Origin: Saprospiraceae bacterium
Lineage (GTDB): Bacteria; Bacteroidota; Bacteroidia; Chitinophagales; Saprospiraceae
Assembly (NCBI GenBank): GCA_028285545.1
Contig: JANQPA010000083.1
Span: 62,001-126,000, forward strand
Length of the DNA stretch: 64,000 bases
Direction: 5' to 3'
The notes below the pieces were generated by a model, which saw nothing but the letters and a program-made list of their open reading frames with translations, made no database searches and was not told the origin of the DNA. Both the position numbers and the translations under genes were made by a program. Shown here one piece after another: positions 21,001 through 29,488 of the stretch. Numbering within the stretch: the stretch's first letter is position 1; every line of letters begins with the position of its first letter.

Positions 21001-21057
21001 TTGGGCAGCTAGAAAACTGCTGGACATTAACAAAAAAAGAGTAAAGGGAATCCTCAT
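18028..21057 (-). CDS. secreted GH86 beta-agarase/porphyranase with Ig-like and T9SS domains
   Basis: This large (1009 aa) endo-hydrolase carries a signal peptide (residues ~1-19), a GH86 TIM-barrel (~20-400), beta-sandwich domains, two Big2-type Ig domains (~650-735 and ~740-815), a further beta domain, and a T9SS type A sorting domain at the end (LKIYPNPTSGKIFLELPG). GH86-type motifs include YMGRNTGGISWYVNQVKED. The probable acid/base is E190 in EIMNEPLY and the nucleophile E310 in VISEYGGRAL. The family cleaves agarose or porphyran. It is the last gene of a six-gene minus-strand operon headed by the alcohol dehydrogenase at 27380, 57 bp after the PhoD-like gene. Its linkage to AHG catabolic genes supports an agar substrate. 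Confidence 0.88.
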   Translation of the reverse strand: MRIPFTLFLLMSSSFLAAQITIDIHPNFKHTIEGVDSFNRKKMIKIHADQTEPDWSNGNNFGNNACLLDTFLNGLDVYMGRNTGGISWYVNQVKEDLNRKGFADSTDLTRLGLNARNSYASQPELHPYESRNELVIAAQQIPFYPDGTKTRQGWAFANGSATGEYMGRYINEFFGKNSRPIPPLVEIMNEPLYMFTTRGNTPPAEIFQFHNEAADAIRAQNPNVLIGGYCVAFPNFEENNFQRWHDRWKLFMDMSGERMDFWSIHTYDFNLSWSNTPILRRGANLEATLDMIEHYSKLSFNEVKPFVISEYGGRALTLEANAWSPYRDWLTMKSMTSMLLTFSERPQLILSAIPFIIVKAEWGRQEDGDPYPWRLMRQNKELPGQTGDHWVYTELVKFYQLWSEVKGSRIDTKSTDPDIQTNAFVDGNKMYLILNNLNFKNTPIHLNLVEKHNNPVEKIKVKHLYLNESLQVPVLDEIEYESLDSLDIGAEGSAVIEYTFTNEVFIDQMVEEKKYYAEEHLTPIITNAEHEFHINEVHRGSFGEAILRLGMGRPHETSLTPIVKINGREIEVPANYMGYDQLTRDSWFGVIDIPVPFALIEPNNIITVQYPDKGGHISSMALRIFNHSELIQRTNAVNAQSITLEPSFKQLEPNQEYTFLATFSPMNAAVNSFVWTSSDEEIAIVDSLGRVTALAIGETIITVSTPDGKLKAGSTVEVIEQAAPVLVNSLEVNPDSFTLGIGDLIQMQAKINPTDAADKSIKWTSSDPSIAAVDSTGLVLGQNFGEAQIIGSTKHGGLSDTSVISVIAPFQTFLNCTLLPDELLSETEYDIQVEYSAGERLDIAVELKDPNDRWVGEGRVTVEPGVGIANIKIKNVSTSDWTTPVFPVPASGYAFRVWIRKVGGDWTTNSGGCSKFDIEITSNTTSIIPLELSNLKIYPNPTSGKIFLELPGLKEKVNATIFNHLGQQVLQQNIIQKNSWINIEHLRSGMYLITLSTLTGNVTQRIVLN

Positions 21058-21114
21058 GCTACCACATTTTTTGAGCGTGAAAATGATAAATTACTGGATT
21101 GCAAATCTTCAGGT

Positions 21115-22941
21115 CTATTTAATGAATACCTGAATCGTTTCTCGATTTTTTTTCTGGGCACTGATCTCGAGAATTTTCTGTTGACTTTCTCCTTCTCCTA
21201 TAAGAATTGAGTAAATACCCTCTTTTGGAACAATAGGCTGGAATGTCTGTCCCATTATTCTTAAAGAAAAAATAACTTCATTGGTGAAAGCATCTAAAAC
21301 AGTTACAACTTGGTTTTTCTGAGAAATATTTAATCGCGGTAATTCGTAACCTGCATCAATTTTGTAATTATCAGTTTGAGAGATAGTGATGGGCCATCCT
21401 TCATATTGTTGACTCTTAGGGTCTGATATATCCGTATTTCTTCCCCAACATTCGAAGGTGATCTGTCTATTAGATTTATTGTATCGCACAATACCAAATC
21501 CTGCGGCTCTGGTAGATAGATAGCCTCCCTCAGCAATTTGAGGTAGGGTAGGATTAGCCACTGCTTTAACAGTGATCTTATTCTGAAAGCCATCCAGGAA
21601 TTCACCCGTATAGGAAGGTGCTCCTTCTTCTCTATTCTTTCCTGGATTAGGCGGCTGCCACCAACGTAACCAATAGTTGGCAATAGCTGGTGTACAGAAG
21701 GAGTAACCAGCATCTCCCCATTTTTCTACTCCATGCTTAATAATTGTTCCCAGGTGCTGATCACCAGCGATCATACAGGAAAAACTTTTCCGGATTGCTT
21801 GCAGGGCTTTGTTCCTTCCAGTTTGGGGCCATCCATTAGCATCGAAATCAGCATAAACCTCAAGTCCATGTTTTCCTGAATAATTGCTACCCATGGTAAA
21901 AATGGTTTGAGATAAAACAGTTTTCATTTCTGCATCTTCCCAGTCTGTCGTCCAATTTTCTAGAAAATGGAGCTGACGGTCTCCCAATAATTTGGCTTCT
22001 GGTACATCAAATATGCGAGTATCTATGCTGGAGTCCCAAACGGCTTCAAGGACCTCTCCATCATGTTTGATAAGGCCTTCTAATCCTGTTTTAAACTTTC
22101 GGTCTTCAAGGATGGCAAAACTGATGCCTCCCCACTTTAAGTCGGTATAATAGACTCCAATACCTTGTTCAATCGGTGTTGGGTCGTAGGGATCTGGTAA
22201 ATGGCTGGTCTGAGCACGTTCTACTTCTTTAACATACTCAACAGGCATATAATATCCTCCTGAAATACCACTTCGTGAACTTCCTTTTTTTCCTCCCGCT
22301 CCCCAAAGATTGGCCTGGCCTACGTCATGATCATCAGGAATGGTAATGGTTGGTGTGTTTCGGATAATTTCGCCAAAATCTCTTCCGAATTTCAGCCAAT
22401 ATAAATAATGCTCGCTATGATCATAAACCTGATCACCAGAAAAGAACAACAAATCGGGTTTAAGTTTTTTCATGTTATCAAGGATATCTGCTTTTGAAAT
22501 ATCCCCACCATGACGTGGATAAATAGAATTACAGGTAAAAGCAGCCAGTACAAACTCTTCTTTTTCTCTTGGGTTTTTTCGAATGATGCCCTCATAGAAA
22601 GCAGTTTGATTATGTTCTACCCGATAATTCACTTCTTGTGTGTCATCCCAATCTTCAACTCGGAAATGAGCAGTATATCCTGGATAAACAATTTGTGTAC
22701 TATCTACCACTTTCCATTGCCCATCTGCATCCTTAATTTGTAAGGTTGTTTCAAATGGTTCAAAATTTTTTATAGGATAAAATTGAGCAGTTAATTTTAA
22801 AATGTTTTCATGCACGGTGTATAAAGCAAAGCAAATCCGATCTTCTGGTTTAATGTGCTCTGGAAGTGTCAAGAGCTTATCATCCTGCGGAAATAAATTT
22901 TGAGGGAGAAGAAACAGCAAAAGAATCAAAATGTGCCTCAT
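21115..22941 (-). CDS. PhoD-like exported metallophosphoesterase
   Basis: A signal peptide (MRHILILLLFLLPQNLFPQ) leads a 608-residue protein with PhoD-family metallophosphatase motifs: FFSGDQVYDHSE, IPDDHDVGQ and MIAGDQHLGT, whose Asp and His residues bind the metal pair. An N-terminal Fn3/Ig-like region precedes the catalytic core. The gene sits between the cycloisomerase (12 bp) and GH86 (57 bp) inside the AHG operon. PhoD enzymes hydrolyse phosphodiesters or phosphomonoesters; why one belongs in an agar operon is not explained. No sulfatase gene occurs in the window, so it may remove another ester group, but that is speculation. Confidence 0.8.
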   Translation of the reverse strand: MRHILILLLFLLPQNLFPQDDKLLTLPEHIKPEDRICFALYTVHENILKLTAQFYPIKNFEPFETTLQIKDADGQWKVVDSTQIVYPGYTAHFRVEDWDDTQEVNYRVEHNQTAFYEGIIRKNPREKEEFVLAAFTCNSIYPRHGGDISKADILDNMKKLKPDLLFFSGDQVYDHSEHYLYWLKFGRDFGEIIRNTPTITIPDDHDVGQANLWGAGGKKGSSRSGISGGYYMPVEYVKEVERAQTSHLPDPYDPTPIEQGIGVYYTDLKWGGISFAILEDRKFKTGLEGLIKHDGEVLEAVWDSSIDTRIFDVPEAKLLGDRQLHFLENWTTDWEDAEMKTVLSQTIFTMGSNYSGKHGLEVYADFDANGWPQTGRNKALQAIRKSFSCMIAGDQHLGTIIKHGVEKWGDAGYSFCTPAIANYWLRWWQPPNPGKNREEGAPSYTGEFLDGFQNKITVKAVANPTLPQIAEGGYLSTRAAGFGIVRYNKSNRQITFECWGRNTDISDPKSQQYEGWPITISQTDNYKIDAGYELPRLNISQKNQVVTVLDAFTNEVIFSLRIMGQTFQPIVPKEGIYSILIGEGESQQKILEISAQKKNRETIQVFIK

Positions 22942-22953
22942 GAGTACAGATTG

Positions 22954-24045
22954 TTATTTTTGATAGGGTGCTAATTTTTTCCAATCGAAACTGACACCTA
23001 CCCCTGGATCATTGGGAGCTACTGCTTTGTAATTTTTTACTTGGAGTGGGCGATTGGTATATCGATCAATGGGAAAACTATGGACTTCTAACCATCCTGC
23101 ATGAGCTTGTGAAGAAACGAGGCTGACATGTAATTCCTGCATACCATGGGAGCAAACTGGAACATCATGCTCTTGAGCAAGTTTGGCAGCTGCCAACCAT
23201 CCTGATATGCCCCCACAATTGGAAGCATCTGGTTGAATAAATGATAGTTTCGACTGTTCTAAAGCATATCCAAATTCATGAATAGTATGTAGGTTTTCAC
23301 CCATAGCCAAAGGAATCCCTGTTTCATTTGCGATAGTAGCATAGCCTTGGTAGTCATCAGGAATGGTTGGTTCTTCAAACCAGTATATGTTGTATTTTTC
23401 AAAAGCCTTTGCCGCTTTAATGGCCTGTTCGACAGTCATGGAGTAATTAGCATCCACCATAAAAGTAATATCCTCTCCAATTAGTTGTCGGACCGCTGCT
23501 ATTCGTTCAATATCTTCTTCCAGTTTTTCCCTTCCGATTTTAATTTTTACAGCGTTATGACCACTGTTAAGGTAGCCTTGAATATTGTTTAGCAATTTCT
23601 CCAGAGGGAATTGAAGATCGATTCCCCCACAATAGGCTTTGCAGGAGTTGTCGGAGCCACCAGCCATTTTCCAAAGTGGTTGACCAGCAGCTTTACATCG
23701 GATGTCCCAAAGTGCAATGTCTATTGCAGAAATGGCAAATGAGGCTATCCCACCTCTTCCAACATAATGAATATGCCATTCCATAAAGTCATACAATTCT
23801 TCAATTTGAGCACCATTTTTACCTAATAATGCAGGACTAAGGTCATGTTCAATCATAGCCTTGATGGCATAACCTCCTTTTCCTCCAGTGTAGGTGTAGC
23901 CTGTACCTTCCATACCATTTTCGAGTACTATAGTCGCTGTGACCAATTCAAAATAATAATGATCACCATGTTTGGCATCAGACAAAACTTCAGGTAATGG
24001 AACCTGAAAAAGTTTGGTATCTATCTGTTTTATTTTCGAACTCAT
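22954..24045 (-). CDS. enolase-superfamily enzyme, probable 3,6-anhydro-L-galactonate cycloisomerase
   Basis: The 363-residue protein is a mandelate racemase/muconate lactonising type enzyme. Visible are the KxK base (K167-I-K169 in AVKIKIG), metal ligands D198 (VDANYS), E224 (WFEEP) and E250 (MGENLH), and the catalytic His300 in CSHGMQE. No signal peptide is present, so it acts in the cytosol. In the AHG pathway of marine agar degraders such an enzyme opens 3,6-anhydro-L-galactonate to 2-keto-3-deoxy-L-galactonate. Direct abutment with the aldehyde dehydrogenase gene (0 bp) and the surrounding agarases support that role. Other acid-sugar dehydratases of the superfamily remain possible from sequence alone. 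Confidence 0.8.
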   Translation of the reverse strand: MSSKIKQIDTKLFQVPLPEVLSDAKHGDHYYFELVTATIVLENGMEGTGYTYTGGKGGYAIKAMIEHDLSPALLGKNGAQIEELYDFMEWHIHYVGRGGIASFAISAIDIALWDIRCKAAGQPLWKMAGGSDNSCKAYCGGIDLQFPLEKLLNNIQGYLNSGHNAVKIKIGREKLEEDIERIAAVRQLIGEDITFMVDANYSMTVEQAIKAAKAFEKYNIYWFEEPTIPDDYQGYATIANETGIPLAMGENLHTIHEFGYALEQSKLSFIQPDASNCGGISGWLAAAKLAQEHDVPVCSHGMQELHVSLVSSQAHAGWLEVHSFPIDRYTNRPLQVKNYKAVAPNDPGVGVSFDWKKLAPYQK

Positions 24046-25488
24046 TTATCGTTGGTATTTTATATAAGTGGTCTTCTTTTCCAAGTATTGCTCAATACCG
24101 TACCTGCCATCTTCTCCTCCCGTACCACTAAGTTTTAGACCATTGTGAAAGCCCTGATGCTGCTCACCATGGCCTCTGTTTATGTATATTTCTCCAAACT
24201 CCAGTTCGTCGTGGAGTCTCATTATTTTGTTCATATCATTGGTAAAAACTATGGCTGCCAGACCAAAATCGCTGTCATTGGCATAGTCTATAACCTCATC
24301 AAAGGATTTAAATTTAATGACAGGTAATACTGGTCCAAAAAGTTCTTCCTGAACAATAGTCATATCTTGCCGGACATTGCTTAGAATGGTAGGCTCATAC
24401 CAAAATCCTTTATCAAATTCTGGCCCTTCAGGTCTTTTTCCACCCCAAAGAATAGATGCCCCTTGATCCAAGCTTTCTGTAACCATTTTTTCCAGATGAA
24501 CTACTCCCGCTTCATTCATTTTTGGACCGATATCTGTGTCTTCCCGCATTGGATCACCCACTTTTAACTTTTTCACTTTGGACATGAATTTTGCCATGAA
24601 CTCGTCATAGATTCCCTCTTGAATATACATGCGTTCATTACAGGTACAAACTTGTCCACAGTTATCAAATCGTGAATGCAAAGCCCCTTCTACAGCGAGG
24701 TCCAGGTTGGCATCATCAAAAATGATACAAGGGGCTTTCCCTCCTAATTCAAGTTGAACATGAGTAAGGTTTTGAGCTGCCGAACGTGCAATTGCCTGCC
24801 CGGTGGGAGTACCTCCGGTCATGGTGATCATTTTGGTAATTGGATTTTCTACTAATGCCTTTCCAGCTTCCACACCACCCGTTATCATGTTGATCACCCC
24901 AGCAGGGATACCAGCTTTATTTGCCAGGTTGCACAATTCAAGGGTAGATAAGGGGGCCTCAGGAGTAGGTTTGATAACAATAGTATTACCTGTTACCAAT
25001 GCTGGGCCTAACTTTCGGCCAGCTAAGGCGAGAGGGAAATTCCAGGCTGTAATGGCTGCAACTACTCCTTTGGGCACCTTATGTATCCATATTTGCTCAT
25101 TAGGATTATCAGAAGGGATAATGTCCCCTTCAATATGACGAGCCCATTCACATGCATATTCAATAAATGAGCAGGTTACTTCTACTTCAAAACGAGCAAC
25201 TTTTAAAAGTTTTCCTTGCTCTTTGGTGATTAACTGAGCCAGGAACTCTTTGTTTTTTCTAATTTCAGAGATAAAAGCCCTCAGCAAATCTGCTCTTTGT
25301 CGAGCAGATAACCTTCTCCAGGATTTTTGGGCATTTTCGGCAGCCTCCAATGCAGCCTGCACATCATCTGCAGAAGCATTTGGAACGGTCCCGACTGGCA
25401 TTTCATTAGCAGGATTGATAATGGTGTCTGTAGACGAAGTATTAGCATCAACCCATTTCCCATTTATAAATAGTTGGTAATGTTTCAT
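24046..25488 (-). CDS. NAD(P)-dependent aldehyde dehydrogenase, probable 3,6-anhydro-L-galactose dehydrogenase
   Basis: A 480-residue cytosolic ALDH of the lactaldehyde/succinate-semialdehyde type. Catalytic residues are N150 (TAWNFP), E247 (LELGGKAP) and C281 (NCGQVC), with the NAD motif GGTPTGQAI. In agar catabolism this step oxidises AHG to 3,6-anhydrogalactonate, which the next gene product would open. It is third in the minus-strand operon, 49 bp after the SDR gene and touching the cycloisomerase gene. A paralogue sits at 37450-38910 and shares the unusual GGEDG.YGIE.YL.K.T.Y C-terminus. Confidence 0.82.
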   Translation of the reverse strand: MKHYQLFINGKWVDANTSSTDTIINPANEMPVGTVPNASADDVQAALEAAENAQKSWRRLSARQRADLLRAFISEIRKNKEFLAQLITKEQGKLLKVARFEVEVTCSFIEYACEWARHIEGDIIPSDNPNEQIWIHKVPKGVVAAITAWNFPLALAGRKLGPALVTGNTIVIKPTPEAPLSTLELCNLANKAGIPAGVINMITGGVEAGKALVENPITKMITMTGGTPTGQAIARSAAQNLTHVQLELGGKAPCIIFDDANLDLAVEGALHSRFDNCGQVCTCNERMYIQEGIYDEFMAKFMSKVKKLKVGDPMREDTDIGPKMNEAGVVHLEKMVTESLDQGASILWGGKRPEGPEFDKGFWYEPTILSNVRQDMTIVQEELFGPVLPVIKFKSFDEVIDYANDSDFGLAAIVFTNDMNKIMRLHDELEFGEIYINRGHGEQHQGFHNGLKLSGTGGEDGRYGIEQYLEKKTTYIKYQR

Positions 25489-25537
25489 TTTCTATAGATT
25501 TTCGAAATAGACATGAGTCGCTCCCTATTTTTATGAA

Positions 25538-26308
25538 TTACCTTCCCATCCATCCTCCATCCACTAGCATAACACTTCCATGCATATAGGCAGATGCATC
25601 CGAGCAAAGAAAGACAATTGGACCGGCGAAATCCTCAGGGTTTCCCCATCTGCCCGCAGGTATGCGTGTTAGAATTGATTCACTACGATTGGGGTCATTT
25701 CTTAAGGCTTCTGTATTGTCTGTTGAAATATATCCAGGAGCAATAGCGTTGACATTGACACCTTTACCAGCCCATTCATTGGCAAAGGCCATGGTCATTT
25801 GGCCGATTGCACCTTTACTTGCTGCATATCCGGGGACAGTAATTCCTCCCTGGAAAGTAAGAAGAGAGGCTGTAAATACAATTTTTCCAGAACCTCTGGC
25901 AACCATTTCTTTGCCAAATTCTCTGGTTAAAATAAATTGTGAGCTTTGATTTACTGCGATAACTTTGTCCCAATACTCATCTGGATGCTCTACTGCAGGT
26001 TTGCGTAGAATGGTTCCTGCATTATTGACCAGGATATCTATGACTGGAAACTCAGATTTTACCTGATGGATAAAGTTATATAAGGCTGTTCGGTCGCTAA
26101 AATCACATGTATAAGCTTTAAAATTTCGTCCTCTTTGAATGATTTCTTTTTCTACTTCACTGTCCTTTGTTTCCAAGCTGGCACTGACACCAATAATATC
26201 TGCACCCGCTTCGGCTAAACCGATAGCCATGGCTTTTCCAATGCCTCTTTTACATCCTGTGACTAAAGCCGTTTTTCCAGATAGATCAAATTTTTTTATA
26301 ATACTCAT
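25538..26308 (-). CDS. short-chain dehydrogenase/reductase, KduD-like
   Basis: A classical 256-residue SDR with the nucleotide motif TGCKRGIGKA (residues 17-26), NNAG (95-98), catalytic S148 and YAASK (Y161, K165). Similar proteins are KduD-type 2-deoxy-D-gluconate 3-dehydrogenases acting on keto-deoxy sugar acids. In this operon it plausibly interconverts 2-keto-3-deoxy-galactonate and the 2,5-diketo intermediate, or reduces the latter to KDG, together with the Zn-dependent dehydrogenase encoded just upstream (55-bp gap). Which of the two enzymes oxidises and which reduces cannot be read from sequence. Confidence 0.8.
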   Translation of the reverse strand: MSIIKKFDLSGKTALVTGCKRGIGKAMAIGLAEAGADIIGVSASLETKDSEVEKEIIQRGRNFKAYTCDFSDRTALYNFIHQVKSEFPVIDILVNNAGTILRKPAVEHPDEYWDKVIAVNQSSQFILTREFGKEMVARGSGKIVFTASLLTFQGGITVPGYAASKGAIGQMTMAFANEWAGKGVNVNAIAPGYISTDNTEALRNDPNRSESILTRIPAGRWGNPEDFAGPIVFLCSDASAYMHGSVMLVDGGWMGR

Positions 26309-26363
26309 ATGCGTAAAAATTAAGGGTGGTTCTATTAAAAAAACGCTAATAGAGATAAGCGAA

Positions 26364-27380
26364 TTAAGATTGACAATCCATTAGAATTTTCATTCCGTTT
26401 GGGTTTTTGTCAATGTTTTCAAATACTTGTTGGATGTTAGATAGGGGTTGGACAGCAGTGATCATTTGTTCGAAGGGTAGCTCGTTTTCTGTTATGAGTT
26501 GGATGGCTTCTTCATAATCTTCTTTTTCATATACTCGGGCTCCGATTAATTGGAGTTCTTTCCAGAAAAACTTGAAAAGATTGACAGGTTTTGGCTGACC
26601 ATGTATTGCTACTATGACTATACGCCCGCGAATACCGACTATTTCGGTCATAATGTCTAGAGTTGTTTGTACCCCAGCTACTTCAAAAACTACATCTGCT
26701 AGTCGATTATCAGTCTTGCCACGAACATACTCTACTAAATCCACCTCAGCTGGACTTACTACATCAAAACCCAATTTCCTTGCTAATTCGATTCGGGTGG
26801 AATTGATTTCAGAAAGAATTACAGATGCACCGTGCTTTTTAGCCACCATAGCTACCAGCATACCAATTGGTCCTCCCCCGAGTATTACTGCAGTCTCACC
26901 AGTCTTTAAGTTGGACATGCGGACATCATGGCAAGCTACTGCAAGAGGCTCTACCATTGCGGCTAGTTTCAAATCAGTTTGGCTGGAAAGCTTATGCAGG
27001 GTAAAGGCCGGGACATTCCAGAATTGCTGCATAGCACCGGGACTATCAATTCCAATAAATTTTAAGTCTTCACAAATATGACTGAAGCCCTTATCAGAAG
27101 GTTTCTCACCACGATTGTCAAGTGGGCGTACCACTACTTTTTCTCCAATTTCAAAACCATTAACACCCTCACCAATGGCATCAATGACACCGGACATTTC
27201 ATGTCCAATAGTAAGGGGCATTTGAACTCGCTTATCCATCATGCCATGGTAGATGTGTACATCTGTTCCACATACACCACAATAAGCTACTTTAATTCTA
27301 ACCTCTCCATCTTGAGGGGCTTCTATTTGTTTTTCGACAACTGAAAAGGTGTGATTACCTTTATAAAATGTTGCTATCAT
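26364..27380 (-). CDS. medium-chain zinc-dependent dehydrogenase, L-threonine/galactonate-dehydrogenase-like
   Basis: The 338-residue protein has catalytic-zinc motifs CGVCGTDVHIYHG and GHEMSG plus a Rossmann GGGPIGM motif. The usual CxxCxxC structural-zinc lobe is absent: the region around VRPLDNRGEKPSDKGFSHIC has one Cys only. It is the first gene of the six-gene AHG operon and lies downstream of operator E. Family members oxidise secondary alcohols of sugar acids or polyols, so 2-keto-3-deoxy-L-galactonate dehydrogenase is a reasonable pathway assignment but is inferred from context. Confidence 0.8.
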   Translation of the reverse strand: MIATFYKGNHTFSVVEKQIEAPQDGEVRIKVAYCGVCGTDVHIYHGMMDKRVQMPLTIGHEMSGVIDAIGEGVNGFEIGEKVVVRPLDNRGEKPSDKGFSHICEDLKFIGIDSPGAMQQFWNVPAFTLHKLSSQTDLKLAAMVEPLAVACHDVRMSNLKTGETAVILGGGPIGMLVAMVAKKHGASVILSEINSTRIELARKLGFDVVSPAEVDLVEYVRGKTDNRLADVVFEVAGVQTTLDIMTEIVGIRGRIVIVAIHGQPKPVNLFKFFWKELQLIGARVYEKEDYEEAIQLITENELPFEQMITAVQPLSNIQQVFENIDKNPNGMKILMDCQS

Positions 27381-27440
27381 TTTATTGTTAATCTTGTTTT
27401 TTTAAAATGAAGTTGTTTAAAGCTTCAATATTTCTGATGC

Positions 27441-27498
27441 TGAAAATGGAATTTATTCTGCTCAATTTTGAAAAACTGAACTGTATAAAAACTAGACA
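27441..27498 (-). promoter_or_regulatory. direct-repeat operator (site E) for the AHG operon
   Basis: The minus strand of 27480-27498 reads TGTCTAGTTTTTATACAGT, 15 of 19 matches to the consensus. At 31 nt downstream is CATTTTCA (27448-27441), a poor -7 box (three of six); TAAATTCC seven nt nearer is an alternative. The operon start codon at 27380 is 61 nt further on. Confidence 0.45.
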
Positions 27499-27541
27499 AG
27501 AGGAGGATGATGGACTATACAATTAAGTTGCTCGATAACCC

Positions 27542-29179
27542 CTAGAATCCAGCAATGAATTCAGTGAGATTTTCATCCCGTACCAGTTTTAATTTTTTTC
27601 GCAATCTATATCGAGTAGTGTGAACACTTTCCACCGAAATACCCATTAACCTGGCCATATCTTTACTTGAAAAGTTTAATTTAATTAATGCACAAAGTTT
27701 TAGATCACCTTGAGTTAATTTGGGATATTTTATTTTGATGTTGTTATAGAAATTTTTATTCACTTGAATGAAACGAGCCTCAAATTCTTTCCAATTATCC
27801 TCATTGCCAGCCGACATAATATGCACTACTCTTTTTATCTCCTGGATATCAACATCACTACTTTTTTTAGATAACTTTTCTTTTAAAGTTGAAATGAATT
27901 CATCTTTTTCGATGAGCTTTAGGGTAGAGGCCGAGAGTTCTTTGTTTTTCAATTCCACAATCTCATTAGCTTTTTGGATTTCTAGCTCTTGCTTTTTCCT
28001 AATTAATTGTTTTTCTGCCTTATGTTTTGATCGGACATAATTGAAATATATAACACCAATCAAGATGATAAAGACAAGGCTTATCATTAAAATGGTTCTC
28101 TGTAGGAATAATACCCTTTCTTCATGTTCGAGTTGTGCTAGTTTTTGTTCCTGGAGGAGTTTTTTCTGTTCTTCTTTCTCAAGGCGGAATGCATCCTGAA
28201 TTTCTAGTAAAGGGCGATTATTTTCGCTACGGCTATCAAAGAATTTTTCATCAAGTTCTTTAACGGTCTGCAAACTCTGGAAGGCCGATTCCAGATCTCC
28301 TTTCCAGTGGTATAAAGCAGCAAGCCTTTCATATACCAAAGGAGAAAAGTCTAAATGACTATTATATTTGATGGAACTTTCTACCGCAGTTTTGTAACAT
28401 TTTTCGCTTTGGGTAAAGTCTCCTTTTTCTCGATGTGCATCCCCCATATAGGTATAGACTAAAACTTGATAGCCAGGATCGTTTTCTTGTATCCAGGGAA
28501 GGGTCTTTTGAAATGTAAAAATGGCTTCATCATATTTTTCCGCTTCCTTCAAATGGAATGCTTTTTCTATTTCCAGATAATTGATATTGATGTCACTAAC
28601 TGTTGTCGAGTGAAATTGAAAACTACTGTCGAGATATAGCTTGGCCAATTCAAGTTTGTTTATCCCTCGAAAAGTTGAACAATAAGCAAAATAATTATCT
28701 GCCAGGAAGGCTTGGTCCAGGAGCCCTTTTTCTACAAGCTCCTTGTTAATGCTTAAAGCCAGGTCAAAGTATTCTATTGCTTTTTCCTTTCTTTTATAAT
28801 AACTGTAATAATAACCAATGTCTATGTACACAATGGCTCTCATTTTCTCCAATTTGGCTTCGTCTGCTAAAAGAAGTGCTTTCCAAAGCTTATCATAGGA
28901 GTCTTTATAATGAGCCTGATGTCCATATATTCGTGCTTGCTCTCTAAGGGTGTAGGCTGCATTCAATGTGTCTCCTTTTTCCATAAAGTTGTTAAAACAG
29001 ACTTCCAGCAGCAAAAGAGAACTATCAGGATAATAATAACGAAGACCACTAGCCTTTTCAAAAAGAATGCGATTTAAATCCACTTCTGGTAACTCAACTT
29101 TTGCAGGAGCTTGGGATAACAGAGAAATGGGAAGTAATGTTGAGATGATTAAGAGCAGTTGTTTAGTTAATTGTTTCAT
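27542..29179 (-). CDS. membrane-anchored TPR protein with C-terminal LuxR-type HTH, candidate locus regulator
   Basis: A 545-residue protein with an N-terminal signal sequence (1-22), TPR-like helices (~70-310), a coiled-coil stretch (~330-360), one membrane helix (~362-382), a cytosolic coiled coil (~383-440) and a LuxR/GerE-type helix-turn-helix at ~487-533 (LTQGDLKLCALIK ... ISVESVHTTRYRLRKKLKL). The layout puts TPRs in the periplasm and the DNA-binding domain in the cytosol, so it can sense a periplasmic ligand or partner. It lies between the AHG operon and the GH117 operon, both of which carry the direct-repeat operator. It is the only specific regulator in the locus and is therefore the inferred binder of that motif. 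It has no receiver domain. Confidence 0.85.
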   Translation of the reverse strand: MKQLTKQLLLIISTLLPISLLSQAPAKVELPEVDLNRILFEKASGLRYYYPDSSLLLLEVCFNNFMEKGDTLNAAYTLREQARIYGHQAHYKDSYDKLWKALLLADEAKLEKMRAIVYIDIGYYYSYYKRKEKAIEYFDLALSINKELVEKGLLDQAFLADNYFAYCSTFRGINKLELAKLYLDSSFQFHSTTVSDININYLEIEKAFHLKEAEKYDEAIFTFQKTLPWIQENDPGYQVLVYTYMGDAHREKGDFTQSEKCYKTAVESSIKYNSHLDFSPLVYERLAALYHWKGDLESAFQSLQTVKELDEKFFDSRSENNRPLLEIQDAFRLEKEEQKKLLQEQKLAQLEHEERVLFLQRTILMISLVFIILIGVIYFNYVRSKHKAEKQLIRKKQELEIQKANEIVELKNKELSASTLKLIEKDEFISTLKEKLSKKSSDVDIQEIKRVVHIMSAGNEDNWKEFEARFIQVNKNFYNNIKIKYPKLTQGDLKLCALIKLNFSSKDMARLMGISVESVHTTRYRLRKKLKLVRDENLTEFIAGF

Positions 29180-29276
29180 ACATTTTGGCTTTATTAGTCA
29201 GAACCGCTGAATTGCTTAGATAAATGTCCTAATATTATTTGTATTGTTCAGAATTTTTGAGCTTCGAATTCACTAT

Positions 29277-29334
29277 TGTTCAGTTATTGTCCAGTAGATA
29301 TTTCCGATTCTGAAGGTTCATATTGCTATCTTCA
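29277..29334 (+). promoter_or_regulatory. direct-repeat operator (site B) and -7 box for the GH117-GH50-GH2 operon
   Basis: TGTTCAGTTATTGTCCAGT (29277-29295) differs from the consensus at one position. TATCTTCA (29327-29334) follows after exactly 31 nt. The start codon is 155 nt further, leaving a long leader that contains the hairpin at 29402-29454. The remainder of the 309-bp gap 29180-29488 shows no gene. Confidence 0.6.
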
Positions 29335-29401
29335 CTAGACAATTTTTTGACAAGTAATTAATCAAGTTGTGATGTAATTCACATTTGAATGAAATTTCTT
29401 T

Positions 29402-29454
29402 AGAGGGTTTAAAATAGTTGGCAGCCAGCGGCTACCAACTATTTTAAACCCTCT
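29402..29454 (+). repeat. long hairpin in the leader of the GH117 operon
   Basis: Two perfect 20-nt arms (29402-29421 and 29435-29454) start AGAGGGTTTAAAATAGTTGG. The stem continues after one C/A mismatch with AGCC/GGCT around an AGC loop. No T-run follows, and the gene to the left is divergent, so it is not a simple terminator. It would fold in the predicted 5' leader, 34 nt before the GH117 start codon. Confidence 0.7.
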
Positions 29455-29488
29455 GAGAAATACATGGCAACTTGAATTAATTAAAAAA

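Noticed and set aside
29245..29262. Second TGTTCAG word upstream of site B
   Set aside because: The second half-site (TTTGAGC) is too degenerate to call.
29334..29352. Minus-strand motif copy TGTCAAAAAATTGTCTAGT before the TPR/LuxR gene
   Set aside because: Only about 12 of 19 positions match and no -7 box lies at 31 nt, so autoregulation is not supported.
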